A DNA stretch of 37,275 bases from Streptomyces viridochromogenes DSM 40736 (GTDB lineage Bacteria > Actinomycetota > Actinomycetes > Streptomycetales > Streptomycetaceae): the NCBI RefSeq assembly GCF_000158955.1, contig NZ_GG657757.1, forward strand, positions 4,834,236 to 4,871,510. The letters are read 5' to 3'. Positions within the stretch are counted from its first letter, which is position 1, and the number at the start of each line of letters is the position of its first letter. Shown piece after piece: positions 1 through 8,403 of the stretch. Both the position numbers and the translations under genes were made by a program. The notes below the pieces were generated by a model, which did not search any database, had not been told where the DNA came from, and worked only from the letters and a program-made list of their open reading frames with translations.

Positions 1-1828
1 GACGACCGTTCCGGCGTGCCGCTGCGGCAGGACCTGCAAGACACGCTGCTGCGCGGCGACGAAAACGGACCAGGCGCCCGCGGGCACCGGCTTCTTCATC
101 GCCCTGGAGGGCGGCGACGGCGCCGGGAAGTCCACGCAGGCCGAGGCGCTCGCCGAGTGGATCCGCGGCAAGGGCCACGAGGTCGTGCTCACGCGCGAGC
201 CCGGCGCGACGCCGGTGGGCAAGCGGCTGCGGTCGATCCTGCTGGACGTCTCCAGCGCGGGGCTGTCGCACCGCGCGGAGGCGCTGCTGTACGCGGCCGA
301 CCGGGCCGAGCACGTCGACACCGTCGTACGGCCCGCCCTGGAGCGCGGCGCGGTCGTCATCTCCGACCGGTACATCGACTCGTCCGTGGCCTACCAGGGG
401 GCGGGCCGTGACCTGTCGCCGACCGAGATCGCCCGGATCAACCGCTGGGCCACGAACGGGCTCGTGCCGCATCTGACCGTCCTGCTGGACGTCGCGCCGG
501 AGACCGCGCGCGAGCGGTTCACGGAGGCGCCGGACCGGCTGGAGTCGGAGCCCGCGGAGTTCCACGCGCGCGTGCGGGCCGGTTTCCTGACCCTGGCCGC
601 GGCCGACGCCGGACGGTACCTGGTGGTGGATGCTGGCCAGGAGGCCGAGGCCGTCACGACCGTCATCCGGCACCGGCTCGATCAGGTGCTGCCGCTGTCC
701 GAGGCCGAGATCGAGGCCCGGGAGGAGGCGCGGCGCAAGGCCGAGGAGGAGGCCCGCCGGAAGGCCGAGGAAGAGGCCGCCCGCAAGGCCGAGGAGGAGC
801 GCCTGGAGCGCGAGCGCCAGGAACAGCTGGCGAAGCTGCGGGCCGAGGAAGAGGAGCGCAAGCGGCGCGAGCTGGAGGAGGCGCAGCGGCGCGAGGCCGA
901 ACGGCAGGCGGAGGAGGCCCGGCGGCGGGCCGAGGAAGCGGCCAGGAAGGCCGAGGAGGAGCGGGCGCGTCTTCTCGCGGAGGAGAAGGCCCGCGCCGAG
1001 GAGGAGGCCCGGCGCAGGGTCGAGGAGGAGCGGCGCCGCAAGCAGGCCGAGGAGGAGGCCCGGCTGCGTGCCGAGGCCGAGGCGCTCCGCCTGGAGAAGC
1101 AGCACAAGGCCGAGGAGGCCCTGCTGCGGGCCGAGGAGGCGCGGCGTCTCGCCGAGGCGGCCGCCGCGGCGGCGGAGGCCGGGCCGAAGAGTTCCGCTCC
1201 GGACTCCGGGTCGCGGCGTTCGTCCCGTCCGTCGCCCACTCCGGACGACGCGACCGTCCCGACGCCGGTGGTGTCGCCGGAGAACGCCCCCGGCCGGACC
1301 CCGGGCAGGTCCGAGGCCGAGCGGACCGCCGAGCTGCCGAAGCCGCCGGTTCCGCCGAGTGCGGGGGACGAGACGGCGGTGCTGCCGCCGGTCCGCCCTG
1401 AGGCGGACGACGAGGACGGCAGGACTGGCGGCAGGAGCGACGCCGGGACCGACGACAGGACTGAGGTCCTGCCCACGTTTCCTCCCGGTGCGGCGGACGA
1501 CACGGCCGTGCTGCCTCCGGTCCGGCCGGGGGACGCCGAGGAGACGGCCGTCCTGCCGCCGGTGCGCGGCGACGGACCGGCGGACCGGGTGCCGCCCGGC
1601 TACTTCCGCGACGACGCCCCGGCCACCCGCCCCGACGGCACCGACGACCGTACGCGTGAGCTGCCCCAGCTGGACGCCGAGGGCAGGCCCCGCCGGCGTT
1701 CCGACTGGGCCGAGGAGACGCCGCTGGACGACCTGCCCTCCCTGGCGGACGAACTGCTGGGACCGCACGAGGACGAGCCGGACGAGGGGCGGGGCCGCGG
1801 CGGCAAGGGCCGGGGCCGGGGCCGCTGA
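1..1828 (+). CDS. tmk: dTMP kinase with long coiled-coil and Pro-rich C-terminal tail (5' partial, possible frameshift)
   Basis: Thymidylate kinase phosphorylates dTMP to dTDP for DNA synthesis. The P-loop (EGGDGAGKST) lies near 107-136, the REPGAT segment follows, and the DRYIDSSVAYQG signature is near 365-400. After about 200 kinase residues comes a long Glu/Ala/Arg/Lys-rich helix (roughly 700-1170) and then a disordered Pro/Asp-rich tail with repeated 'TAVLPPVR' units. Streptomyces Tmk is often a large protein with a membrane domain ahead of the kinase, so the start is probably outside the window. Oddity: the kinase frame has no start codon before the P-loop, and its first 23 residues are implausibly Cys-rich. 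The neighbouring frame (codons starting at base 1) reads naturally as SGVPLRQDLQDTLLRGDEN. One extra base near 67-70 would join the two. Confidence 0.9.
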   Translation, partial: TTVPACRCGRTCKTRCCAATKTDQAPAGTGFFIALEGGDGAGKSTQAEALAEWIRGKGHEVVLTREPGATPVGKRLRSILLDVSSAGLSHRAEALLYAADRAEHVDTVVRPALERGAVVISDRYIDSSVAYQGAGRDLSPTEIARINRWATNGLVPHLTVLLDVAPETARERFTEAPDRLESEPAEFHARVRAGFLTLAAADAGRYLVVDAGQEAEAVTTVIRHRLDQVLPLSEAEIEAREEARRKAEEEARRKAEEEAARKAEEERLERERQEQLAKLRAEEEERKRRELEEAQRREAERQAEEARRRAEEAARKAEEERARLLAEEKARAEEEARRRVEEERRRKQAEEEARLRAEAEALRLEKQHKAEEALLRAEEARRLAEAAAAAAEAGPKSSAPDSGSRRSSRPSPTPDDATVPTPVVSPENAPGRTPGRSEAERTAELPKPPVPPSAGDETAVLPPVRPEADDEDGRTGGRSDAGTDDRTEVLPTFPPGAADDTAVLPPVRPGDAEETAVLPPVRGDGPADRVPPGYFRDDAPATRPDGTDDRTRELPQLDAEGRPRRRSDWAEETPLDDLPSLADELLGPHEDEPDEGRGRGGKGRGRGR

Positions 1829-2142
1829 GGCCGCTGCCGGCCACCGGGGGGCCGGGCCTCCGGTGGCCGGCCACTGTCCGGCTACTAGCCGTGTTCGGCG
1901 ACTGGGCTCTGCCGGTGACTGGCCTCTGCCTCTGCCGGGTGGCCGGCACGGCCTCTGCCCGGATCCGGCGGCGGCTCGGGGCGAGCGGCCCCCGCCAGAG
2001 ACCCGGCCCGGCCCCGCACCCGGCCCCGGCCCGGTGCCCCGCGACGGGCCGTTCCCCGGTTGTCAGTGGTCGGCCCCACAATGGATCTCGCAGCGGCAGT
2101 ACGGTCCGCAGACGCGGACCTGAGGAAAGGGCGGCGTGACCC
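1829..2142. other. GC-rich intergenic region between tmk and holB
   Basis: No gene is seen here. It holds a strong hairpin just after tmk (listed separately) and a short perfect inverted repeat, GGTCCGC-agac-GCGGACC at 2103-2120, immediately before the holB ribosome binding site. No convincing -35/-10 pair was found. Confidence 0.6.
1836..1871 (+). terminator. Strong hairpin after tmk
   Basis: Perfect 12-bp stem (1836-1847 with 1860-1871) around a 12-nt loop, starting 8 bases after the tmk stop codon. There is no T-run. Hairpins without a U-tail are common behind Streptomyces genes, so terminator function is likely but not certain. Confidence 0.5.
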
Positions 2143-3348
2143 ATGACCGTGTGGGACGACCTCGTCGGGCAGGAGCGGGTGAGCGAGCAGCTGGGCGCTG
2201 CCGCTCGGGACGCCGATGCCCTGGTCACCGCGGCCACCGCCGGCACCCCGCCGCCCGAGGCGTCGAAGATGACGCACGCGTGGCTGTTCACGGGCCCGCC
2301 CGGGGCGGGGCGGAACCAGGCGGCGCGGGCGTTCGCGGCGGCGCTGCAGTGCGTCAGCCCCGACCGGGCCCTCGGCGGTGCCCCGGGCTGCGGCTTCTGC
2401 GACGGCTGCCACACCGCCCTGGTCGGCACCCACGCCGACGTCACCACCGTCGCCGCGGTCGGCACGCAGATCCTCGCCGACGACATGCGCGACACCGTCC
2501 GCAAGTCGTTCACCTCGCCGGCGAACGGCCGCTGGCAGATCATCCTCGTCGAGGACGCCGAGCGGCTGAACGAGAAGTCGGCCAACGCCGTCCTGAAGGC
2601 CGTGGAAGAACCGGCCCCGCGCACGGTCTGGCTGCTGTGCGCCCCCTCCATCGAGGACGTCCTGCCGACCATCCGCTCCCGCTGCCGCCACCTGAACCTG
2701 AGCACGCCGTCGGTCGACGCCGTCGCCGACATGCTCGTACGCCGTGAGGGCATCGAGCCGGACGTCGCCGCCGCGGCGGCCCGCGCCACCCAGGGCCACG
2801 TGGACCGGGCGCGCCGGCTGGCCACCGACCCTGCCGCGCGCGAGCGCCGCGCCGCCGTGCTGAGGCTGCCGCAGCGGGTCGGGGAGATCGGCGGAGCGCT
2901 CAAGGCGGCCCAGGAGCTCGTCGACGCGGCCGCCGAGGACGCCAAGCAGCTCGCGGAGGAGATGGACGCCAAGGAGACCGAGGAGCTGAAGGCCGCCCTC
3001 GGCGCGGCCCAGGGCGGCCGGATGCCCCGCGGCACGGCGGGCGTGATCAAGGACCTGGAGGACAAGCAGAAGCGCCGCAGAACGCGAACGCAGCGCGACA
3101 GCCTCGACCTCGCCCTGACCGACCTCACGGCCTTCTACCGCGACGTCCTCGCCCTCCAGCTCGGCTCACGCGTGGCCATCGCCAACGCGGACGCCGAGGA
3201 CGCCCTGGAGCGGCTCGCCCGCGACAGCTCCCCGGAGGCCACACTCCGCCGTATCGAGGCGATCGCCGCCTGCCGCGACGCCCTCGACCGCAACGTGGCA
3301 CCGCTGCTGGCCGTGGAGGCGATGACCATGGCGCTCAGAGCCGGCTGA
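2143..3348 (+). CDS. holB: DNA polymerase III subunit delta prime
   Basis: Clamp-loader subunit of the replicative polymerase, a AAA+ protein of 401 residues. The N-terminus (MTVWDDLVGQERV) is typical for actinobacterial HolB. The Walker A position reads GPPGAGRNQ, with Arg in place of the catalytic Lys, as expected for the ATPase-dead delta prime subunit. A Cys cluster (CGFCDGC) fits the zinc module of clamp-loader AAA+ proteins. The sensor-type segment NAVLKAVEEPAP and the IRSRCRH arginine-finger motif (SRC) are present. It sits downstream of tmk in the same direction, the usual Streptomyces order. The ATG at 2143 is preceded by a purine-rich stretch (gaggaaagggcgg). A charged helical insertion lies around residues 250-320. 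Confidence 0.95.
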   Translation: MTVWDDLVGQERVSEQLGAAARDADALVTAATAGTPPPEASKMTHAWLFTGPPGAGRNQAARAFAAALQCVSPDRALGGAPGCGFCDGCHTALVGTHADVTTVAAVGTQILADDMRDTVRKSFTSPANGRWQIILVEDAERLNEKSANAVLKAVEEPAPRTVWLLCAPSIEDVLPTIRSRCRHLNLSTPSVDAVADMLVRREGIEPDVAAAAARATQGHVDRARRLATDPAARERRAAVLRLPQRVGEIGGALKAAQELVDAAAEDAKQLAEEMDAKETEELKAALGAAQGGRMPRGTAGVIKDLEDKQKRRRTRTQRDSLDLALTDLTAFYRDVLALQLGSRVAIANADAEDALERLARDSSPEATLRRIEAIAACRDALDRNVAPLLAVEAMTMALRAG

Positions 3349-3460
3349 GCAGCAGCCCGGCCCCCGTCCGACTGGCACACAGGGGATGACCTCGTAATCC
3401 ATACGAGGCACGACACGCACGCAGGGCGTCCATCCCGTCGCCCAGAGTTACGCTCGCTGG

Positions 3461-5121
3461 ATGGACACAAGGCGCACCCACAGCACCGCCTCCGGCGCGA
3501 TCCCCGGCCCCGTACCTCGCCGCGCAGGCTCCGGCGGCGCCCACCGCAGGACCCGTGGCGGGGCCAGGACCGCGGCCGGTCTCCTCGCCACGGCCGCGCT
3601 GCTCGTCTCCGCGTGCTCCTCCGGGAGCCCGTCGACGTCCGCCACCGCGGCGGCCGCGGCGGAGGCGGCGGTACTGGTCGCGTTGCCGCCGTCCACACCG
3701 GCGGCGCTCAAGCCGTACTACAGCCAGAAGCCGGCCTGGCGCGGCTGCGGCGTCCCCGGCTTTCCAGTGCGCCACCGTCAAGGCACCGCTCGACTACACC
3801 AAACCGTCGCCGGGCGACGTCCGGTTCGCCGTCGCCCGAAAGAAGGCACCGGCCCCGGGAAGGGGCTGGCTTCGCTGCTGGTGAACCCGGCGGGCCGGGC
3901 GGCTCGGCGATCGGCTACGTGCAGTCGTACGCCGGCATCGGCTACCCGGCCGAGGTCCGTGCCCGCTACGACATGGTGGCGGTCGACCCGCGCGGCGTGG
4001 CCGGCAGCGAGCCCGTCACGTGTCTGGACGGGCCGGGCATGGACAGGTACACCCGGACGGACATCACGCCCGACGACGAGAAGGAGACCACCGGGCTGGT
4101 CGCGGCGTACCGGACGTTCGCCGAGGGCTGCGGCGCCGACTCGCCCAGGCTGCTGCGCCATGTGTCCACGGTGGAGGCCGCCCGGGACATGGACATCGTG
4201 CGGGCGGCGCTCGGCGACGAGAAGCTGAACTACGTCGGCGCCTCCTACGGCACCTTCCTCGGGGCGACGTACGCCGGTCTCTTTCCAGGCCGGGCGGGCC
4301 GGCTGGTGCTGGACGGCGCGATGGACCCGTCGCTGCCCGCGCGGCGGCTGAACCTCGAACAGACCGCCGGGTTCGACACGGCGTTCCGGTCGTTCGCGAA
4401 GGACTGCGTGCGCCGGACCGACTGTCCGCTGGGCAAGGCGGGCACCTCGCCGGAGCAGGTCGGCCGTAACCTCAAGGCGTTCTTCGGGAAGCTGGACGCG
4501 CGGCCGGTGCGCACGGGCGACGCCGACGGCCGCCGCCTCACCGAGTCGCTCGCCACCACCGGCGTGATCGCGGCCATGTACGACGAGGGCGCGTGGCAGC
4601 AGTTGCGCGAGGCGCTGACGTCCGTGATGAAGAAGAACGACGGCTCCGGGCTCCTCGTCCTCTCGGACAGCTACTTCGAGCGGGACGCCGACGGCCGCTA
4701 CAGCAACCTGATGTTCGCCAACGCGGCGGTGAACTGCCTGGACCTGCCGGCCGCCTTCGACACCCCCGACGAGGTGCGCAGGGCGCTCCCCGCGTTCCGG
4801 AAGGCGTCCCCGGTCTTCGGTGAGGGCCTCGCCTGGGCCGCCCTGAACTGCGCGTACTGGCCCGTGCACGCCACAGGCGAGCCGCACCGCATCGAGGCGA
4901 AGGGCGCGGCGCCCATCGTGGTGGTCGGCACCACCCGCGACCCCGCGACCCCGTACCGCTGGGCGCGGGCCCTGGCCGGCCAGCTCTCCTCGGGCCGCCT
5001 CCTCACCTACGAGGGCGACGGTCACACGGCGTACGGCCGCGGCAGCTCCTGCATCGACCGCACGATCAACGCCTACCTCCTCCGCGGGACCCCTCCCCAG
5101 GACGGAAAGCGCTGCTCATAA
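3461..5121 (+). pseudogene. Secreted alpha/beta hydrolase, TAP (tripeptidyl aminopeptidase) type, broken by three apparent indels
   Basis: The frame starting at 3461 gives an Arg-rich N-terminus, a hydrophobic stretch and a lipobox-like LLVSACSS, so the product would be an exported lipoprotein peptidase. The body has the nucleophile elbow GASYGT (about 4240), Asp in TTRDPATPY (about 4930) and His in GDGHTAYG (about 5020), followed by the C-terminal TAP-like Cys region. The reading frame changes three times: after CGVPGF (extra base near 3761-3763), after VARKKA (base missing near 3846-3862) and after LLVNP (missing G near 3888-3891). Read across these points it gives the normal family order QCATVKAPLDY, then LLVNPGGPGGSAIGY. 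Either the gene is dead or these are homopolymer sequencing errors. Only 3900-5121 is intact in one frame. Confidence 0.8.
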
Positions 5122-5131
5122 GCCCTGCTCC

Positions 5132-5160
5132 CAGCCCCGGAGGACCCACCTCCGGGGCTG
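5132..5160 (+). terminator. Intrinsic terminator-like hairpin after the hydrolase
   Basis: Perfect 12-bp stem CAGCCCCGGAGG / CCTCCGGGGCTG with a 5-nt loop, 10 bases after the stop codon at 5121. It probably insulates the tRNA gene that follows. Confidence 0.7.
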
Positions 5161-5229
5161 GTACGGAGCACCCTGCGAAACTGTGTAGACTTACCGTCGT
5201 TGCTGATCGCACCATAGTGCGGACAGCGC

Positions 5230-5306
5230 GCCGCCTTAGCTCAGATGGCCAGAGCAACGCACTCGTAATGCGTAGGTCTCGGGTTCGAATCCCGAAGGCG
5301 GCTCCA
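5230..5306 (+). tRNA. tRNA-Thr (anticodon CGT), AICE integration site
   Basis: Complete cloverleaf: acceptor GCCGCCT/AGGCGGC, D stem GCTC/GAGC, anticodon stem ACGCA/TGCGT with loop CTCGTAA (anticodon CGT, reads ACG), T arm TCGGG-TTCGAAT-CCCGA, discriminator T and an encoded CCA. The 5' part (5230-5260) belongs to the chromosome. The 3' part (5261-5306) is the attL copy, so the gene was rebuilt by the integrated element and should be functional. Confidence 0.97.
5261..5306 (+). repeat. attL core, 46-bp direct repeat (tRNA 3' half)
   Basis: Identical base for base to 23180-23225. The repeat starts next to the anticodon loop and runs to the encoded CCA. One mismatch (C against T) follows, then eight more identical bases. 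Overlap with the tRNA 3' end and an adjacent int gene are the hallmarks of an AICE attachment site. Confidence 0.95.
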
Positions 5307-5310
5307 CTGA

Positions 5311-5341
5311 AACCCAGCTCAGACGGTGTCTGAGCTGGGTT
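5311..5341 (+). terminator. Element-supplied terminator behind the rebuilt tRNA
   Basis: Perfect 14-bp stem AACCCAGCTCAGAC/GTCTGAGCTGGGTT with a 3-nt loop, followed by TCTTTTG. It differs in sequence from the native terminator behind attR (23229-23263), so the element brought its own. It lies between the tRNA and the 3' end of int and can stop transcription from both sides. Confidence 0.85.
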
Positions 5342-5348
5342 CTTTTGT

Positions 5349-6734
5349 TCAGCGGATACGGCGTCGACGTTGTGCGCGTGCCGCGCGGCTGTTCGTGGTC
5401 TCAGTCTTGGTCTCAGTTACGGGTTCCAGGCGGGGCATGAACGTGTCTCCCATGCGGCGCATCGCGTCCTTCGAGAGGTGCGATCTGCCCTTCACGTACC
5501 GCCGGGTCTGGCTGATCTGGGTGTGCCGAAGGATCTCCATGATGGTCGGCATGTCCACCCCGAGCTCATTCAGGATCGTGCCGGCGGTGTGACGGCTCCC
5601 GTCGTACAGGCGCCGGTCGTCGATCCCGGCTTCTGCCAAGAGCTCCTTGAACTCTTCCCAGTCTTGGCGAGGGTCGAGGGGACGACCGTCCGGGCGGGTG
5701 AAGACCAGCTTGTGATCCTCCCACTCGTCTCCTGCCTCGGCGCGTGCCTCTTCCTGCTGTGTCTGGTGCTCGCGCAGGTAGGGGATGAAGGGCGGCGGGA
5801 TGGGCACGGCGTCCCGGCTCTTCTTGGTCTTGGGCCGTGTGAAGACCAAGCCACCGCCTTTGCGGTCGGGGCATGCGCGGGCGTGACTCGTGCAGCCCTC
5901 CGGACAAGGCTTCGGACAACCGCGCTTGTAGCCCTTGTGGGGCGAGCAGTCGGGCGGGCACGGCTCGAACCGGTGGAACTTCGCGCCGCACGCGTGTGGA
6001 TCCTTGCATCCGTGCCGCCATGTGAGGCGTTGAAGCTGCCATTCGGGGCGGAATAGCTCGTTGTCGAAGTCGACGTACGGCCACCTCAAGCCCAGGGTCT
6101 CGCCCTGTCGGAAGCCCATGCCGACGCCGACGCACCAGCGCATGAAGGTGGGGCGCTTCGCTGCGGCCTCCAGGAATGCCTTGGCCTCTTGGGTGGTGAA
6201 CGGGTTCGCCTCGGTCTCGTCGACCGTGGGCGGGTCAACGAGGGTGGCCACGTTTTCGACGATCATCCGGCGGCGGTGGGCGATCTTCAGGGCGCGAGAC
6301 AGGATGCGGTGCACCTTGAGCACGTGGGACGGCGCGTGTCCCTCATCGAGCATGACGCGGTACATCCGCTCCAGGTGTTCCGGCTGGAGCTTGTCGATTC
6401 GATGCTGGCCGATGCCGGGGATGATGTCGTTCCGGGTCTTGGACCAGTAGTCGTCCAGGGACCGGGGCTTGAGCTTCAGGCTCGCGATGTCGGTCAGGTA
6501 GGTGGTCATCCACTGGGCAACGGTCGGCTTCCGGCCGGCCTTGGGGGCGCGGCCCCTGTCGCGGAGGTCCTCCAGCTCGCGGACCTTGCGCTTGATCTCG
6601 GTCTCGGTCTTGGCGCGGCGGTGACGCCGGTCGGGCGAGCCGTCGTCCTTGACGCCCATGGTGACTCGGCCGTGAAACCAGCCGTCACTACCGAGGTAGA
6701 TGGACGATTCCATGTTCGGCTTGCGGGGACTCAA
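5349..6734 (-). CDS. int: Tyrosine recombinase (AICE integrase)
   Basis: Site-specific recombinase that integrates the element into tRNA-Thr and, with Xis, excises it; 461 residues. The N-terminal arm-binding and SAM-like regions lead into the catalytic domain. The first Arg is in GMGFRQGE, the Arg-His box is YDGSRHTAGT, the next motif is LRHTQISQTRRY, and the nucleophile is Tyr413. Between the first Arg and the Arg-His box lies a Cys-rich insertion of about 60 residues (CKDPHAC, CPPDC, CPKPCPEGC, CPDRK) that may bind zinc. The normal HxxR His is replaced in the YDGSR box. The start is a TTG at 6732-6734 with a strong GGAGGAG four bases upstream. The gene lies directly beside attL. Confidence 0.96.
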   Translation of the reverse strand: MSPRKPNMESSIYLGSDGWFHGRVTMGVKDDGSPDRRHRRAKTETEIKRKVRELEDLRDRGRAPKAGRKPTVAQWMTTYLTDIASLKLKPRSLDDYWSKTRNDIIPGIGQHRIDKLQPEHLERMYRVMLDEGHAPSHVLKVHRILSRALKIAHRRRMIVENVATLVDPPTVDETEANPFTTQEAKAFLEAAAKRPTFMRWCVGVGMGFRQGETLGLRWPYVDFDNELFRPEWQLQRLTWRHGCKDPHACGAKFHRFEPCPPDCSPHKGYKRGCPKPCPEGCTSHARACPDRKGGGLVFTRPKTKKSRDAVPIPPPFIPYLREHQTQQEEARAEAGDEWEDHKLVFTRPDGRPLDPRQDWEEFKELLAEAGIDDRRLYDGSRHTAGTILNELGVDMPTIMEILRHTQISQTRRYVKGRSHLSKDAMRRMGDTFMPRLEPVTETKTETTNSRAARAQRRRRIR

Positions 6735-6751
6735 CGTGCTCCTCCATACGG

Positions 6752-6786
6752 AAGGCGCCCCCGGACGTGTTGTCCGGGGGCGCCTT
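6752..6786. terminator. 15-bp perfect hairpin between xis and int
   Basis: AAGGCGCCCCCGGAC, 5-nt loop, then its exact complement. In the xis-to-int direction it sits 17 bases downstream of the xis stop and just ahead of the int ribosome binding site. It could terminate or attenuate transcription into int, which would set the Xis/Int ratio. That role is inferred. Confidence 0.65.
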
Positions 6787-6802
6787 TGTGGGGGTGGATT
6801 GA

Positions 6803-7003
6803 TCAGTGGGAGACCGGTTCGAGGGCGTTGACGTACGCCTCAAGGTCGCTGCGGCGTATGCGGCGGGAACGACCCCGCTTGACGTACCTCAGGACCCCTT
6901 CGGCCATCAGCTCGTAGACGGTGGAGCGCCCGAACCGGAGAACCGTGGCGGCTTCCGTCGGGGTGTAGAGCAACTGGTCGGAGGGCGGGAGCGCGGTGCT
7001 CAT
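6803..7003 (-). CDS. xis: Excisionase, MerR-type helix-turn-helix (HTH_17)
   Basis: A 66-residue protein with the classical excisionase fold: YTPTEAATVLRFGRSTVYELM (helix-turn-helix), then RYVKRGRSRRIRRSDLEAYV (wing and second helix). It directs Int towards excision by bending DNA at the attachment sites. It has an AGGAAGG ribosome binding site upstream of the ATG at 7003. It lies between rep and int, the order rep-xis-int known from pSAM2, with the hairpin at 6752-6786 separating it from int. Confidence 0.92.
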   Translation of the reverse strand: MSTALPPSDQLLYTPTEAATVLRFGRSTVYELMAEGVLRYVKRGRSRRIRRSDLEAYVNALEPVSH

Positions 7004-7057
7004 GGAGACTGCCTTCCTGATCGGAGACTCTTGGGGCGGACCCCCTTGCCTGGAAGT

Positions 7058-7274
7058 CCGCTACATGCGCCACGGCTGCTACGCCGCAGGTCAGAGCGGG
7101 TTTCCGGCGTAGCGGTTGCGAGGGATGTAGCGGATGGGTCCGCTACGCGCTCGGGGGCTGTAGCGGTTCTGCGGTGTCTGTAGCGGGGGCGTAGCGGGTT
7201 ACGTGGGTAACAGCCGCTACGCCGTTTCCGCTGGTCAGGTGGTGGTCAGTCGGTGGTGGTGGCGGGTGTAGCGG
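7058..7274. repeat. Iteron-like array: nine copies of GTAGCGG
   Basis: Forward copies start at 7109, 7127, 7160, 7180, 7191 and 7268; reverse copies (CCGCTAC) start at 7058, 7140 and 7214. Each is preceded by T or C on the motif strand, so the consensus is YGTAGCGG. An imperfect further copy is near 7078. A 7-mer of this composition is expected far less than once in 217 bp. The array fills the rep-xis gap and the last codons of rep. It could be a replication origin, the clt/TRS site read by the TraB winged helix, or an excision regulator site. It also covers the only sizeable gene-free stretch here (7004-7245). Confidence 0.85.
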
Positions 7275-8403
7275 ACTCCGTCGGCGTGGGGCAATAGCGC
7301 TTCCACGCGTCGTGAAGGTCCGCGGCGTAGTAGCCCTTGACGACCCCCGCCCCGGTGCGGATGTTGCGGGCCTTGATCGGGGTGTTGTCTGCGGTGACGT
7401 ACTCCCCGAGTCGCTTGGCGAGTTGCCGGGAGTCGAGCGGCTTGCCGCCCATGTCGGCCCAGGGCGCTTCGTCCAGGGCGTTGAGGGCGGCGAGGATCTG
7501 CGCGGTGGGCATCCGGTCGGCGCCGTTGAACACCACGTCGCGCAGGTCGGTCAACAGCCGGATTCCCAGGGATGCCTTGTCCCCGACGGTGGCGGCGGCG
7601 ACCAGCTCGGCGCACGCTTCGCGGGCACGCTCCGGCCAGTCACCTCCGGCCGCGTCGGCGATGGCGAGCAGGGGTTCCCACACGTCTGCGGGCCGGTCCG
7701 AGACGCCCTCGGGCATCTCGGGGAAAGCGTCCTGCACCTGGTCGCGGACGGTGTCCGCCCAGACCGCGAGTTGCTGGCGCAGGGCGCGGCCCTGCGGTTC
7801 GTGGATGCGGCTGCGGAAGGATTCCACGGTTTCGTTGGGGGCCCGCCGGCGCATGCGGATGATGACCGAGCGGGTCAGGATCGTGTCCGGGAGCCAGCCG
7901 AGACCGGCGACGGCGACCGCGGCGTACGAGGGGAAGGCCTGCACGCTCTGGTTGCCACCGTCCCCGACGCACCGGTACGAGACGCCGGTTCGCCGGTGTC
8001 CGGCGTTGAGCAGGCCGCGTAGTTCCTCGTTGTCCTTGGCCTTGGGGCCGAAGACGGTATCGATCTCGTCGAAGAGGATCGTGGGCCGTCCGTCCTCCAT
8101 CCCGGACACCGCGCGGAACAGGGCGGCGGGGGAGGCGTTGACGGCCACCATGGGCTGCGGGACCAGGGTTCCGCAGATCTCCAGCGCGCGGGTCTTGCCG
8201 GAGCCCGGCTCAGGGGAGAGGAATGCCAGACGCGGGGTGGACTCGAACGCGTCCAGCAGGTGCGCGTGCGCGTCCCACAGGGTGACAGCGACGTAGGCGG
8301 CTTCGGTCGGGAAGACGTTGAAACGGCGGTGGAACGCTTCGACCTCGTTGAGCAGGGCGGCGCCGTCAATGGACGGGGCGGCGGCCTGGTTGCTGTCGGT
8401 CAT
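7246..8403 (-). CDS. DUF3631-type ATPase, AICE replication protein
   Basis: A 385-residue P-loop protein. Walker A is SPEPGSGKTR (residues about 62-72) and Walker B is TILFDEID (about 106-113). The C-terminal half is the DUF3631 region with AWADMGGKPLDSRQLAKRLGEY, a winged-helix-like segment. In AICEs and phages this domain pairs with prim-pol and is taken to be the replicative helicase part. The start ATG (8401-8403) overlaps the stop of the upstream gene as ATGA, with GGAGG upstream, so the two are translationally coupled. The very 3' end overlaps the last GTAGCGG repeat. The ATPase assignment is firm; the exact role in replication is inferred. Confidence 0.88.
   Translation of the reverse strand: MTDSNQAAAPSIDGAALLNEVEAFHRRFNVFPTEAAYVAVTLWDAHAHLLDAFESTPRLAFLSPEPGSGKTRALEICGTLVPQPMVAVNASPAALFRAVSGMEDGRPTILFDEIDTVFGPKAKDNEELRGLLNAGHRRTGVSYRCVGDGGNQSVQAFPSYAAVAVAGLGWLPDTILTRSVIIRMRRRAPNETVESFRSRIHEPQGRALRQQLAVWADTVRDQVQDAFPEMPEGVSDRPADVWEPLLAIADAAGGDWPERAREACAELVAAATVGDKASLGIRLLTDLRDVVFNGADRMPTAQILAALNALDEAPWADMGGKPLDSRQLAKRLGEYVTADNTPIKARNIRTGAGVVKGYYAADLHDAWKRYCPTPTESATPATTTD

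Noticed and set aside
663..3128. 821-residue minus-strand open frame opposite tmk and holB
   Set aside because: It is a GC-skew shadow: Pro/Arg-rich, no domain, and fully opposed by two recognised genes.
7058..7274. CRISPR array
   Set aside because: Repeats are only 7-8 bp, occur in both orientations and have irregular spacing; no cas genes are present.
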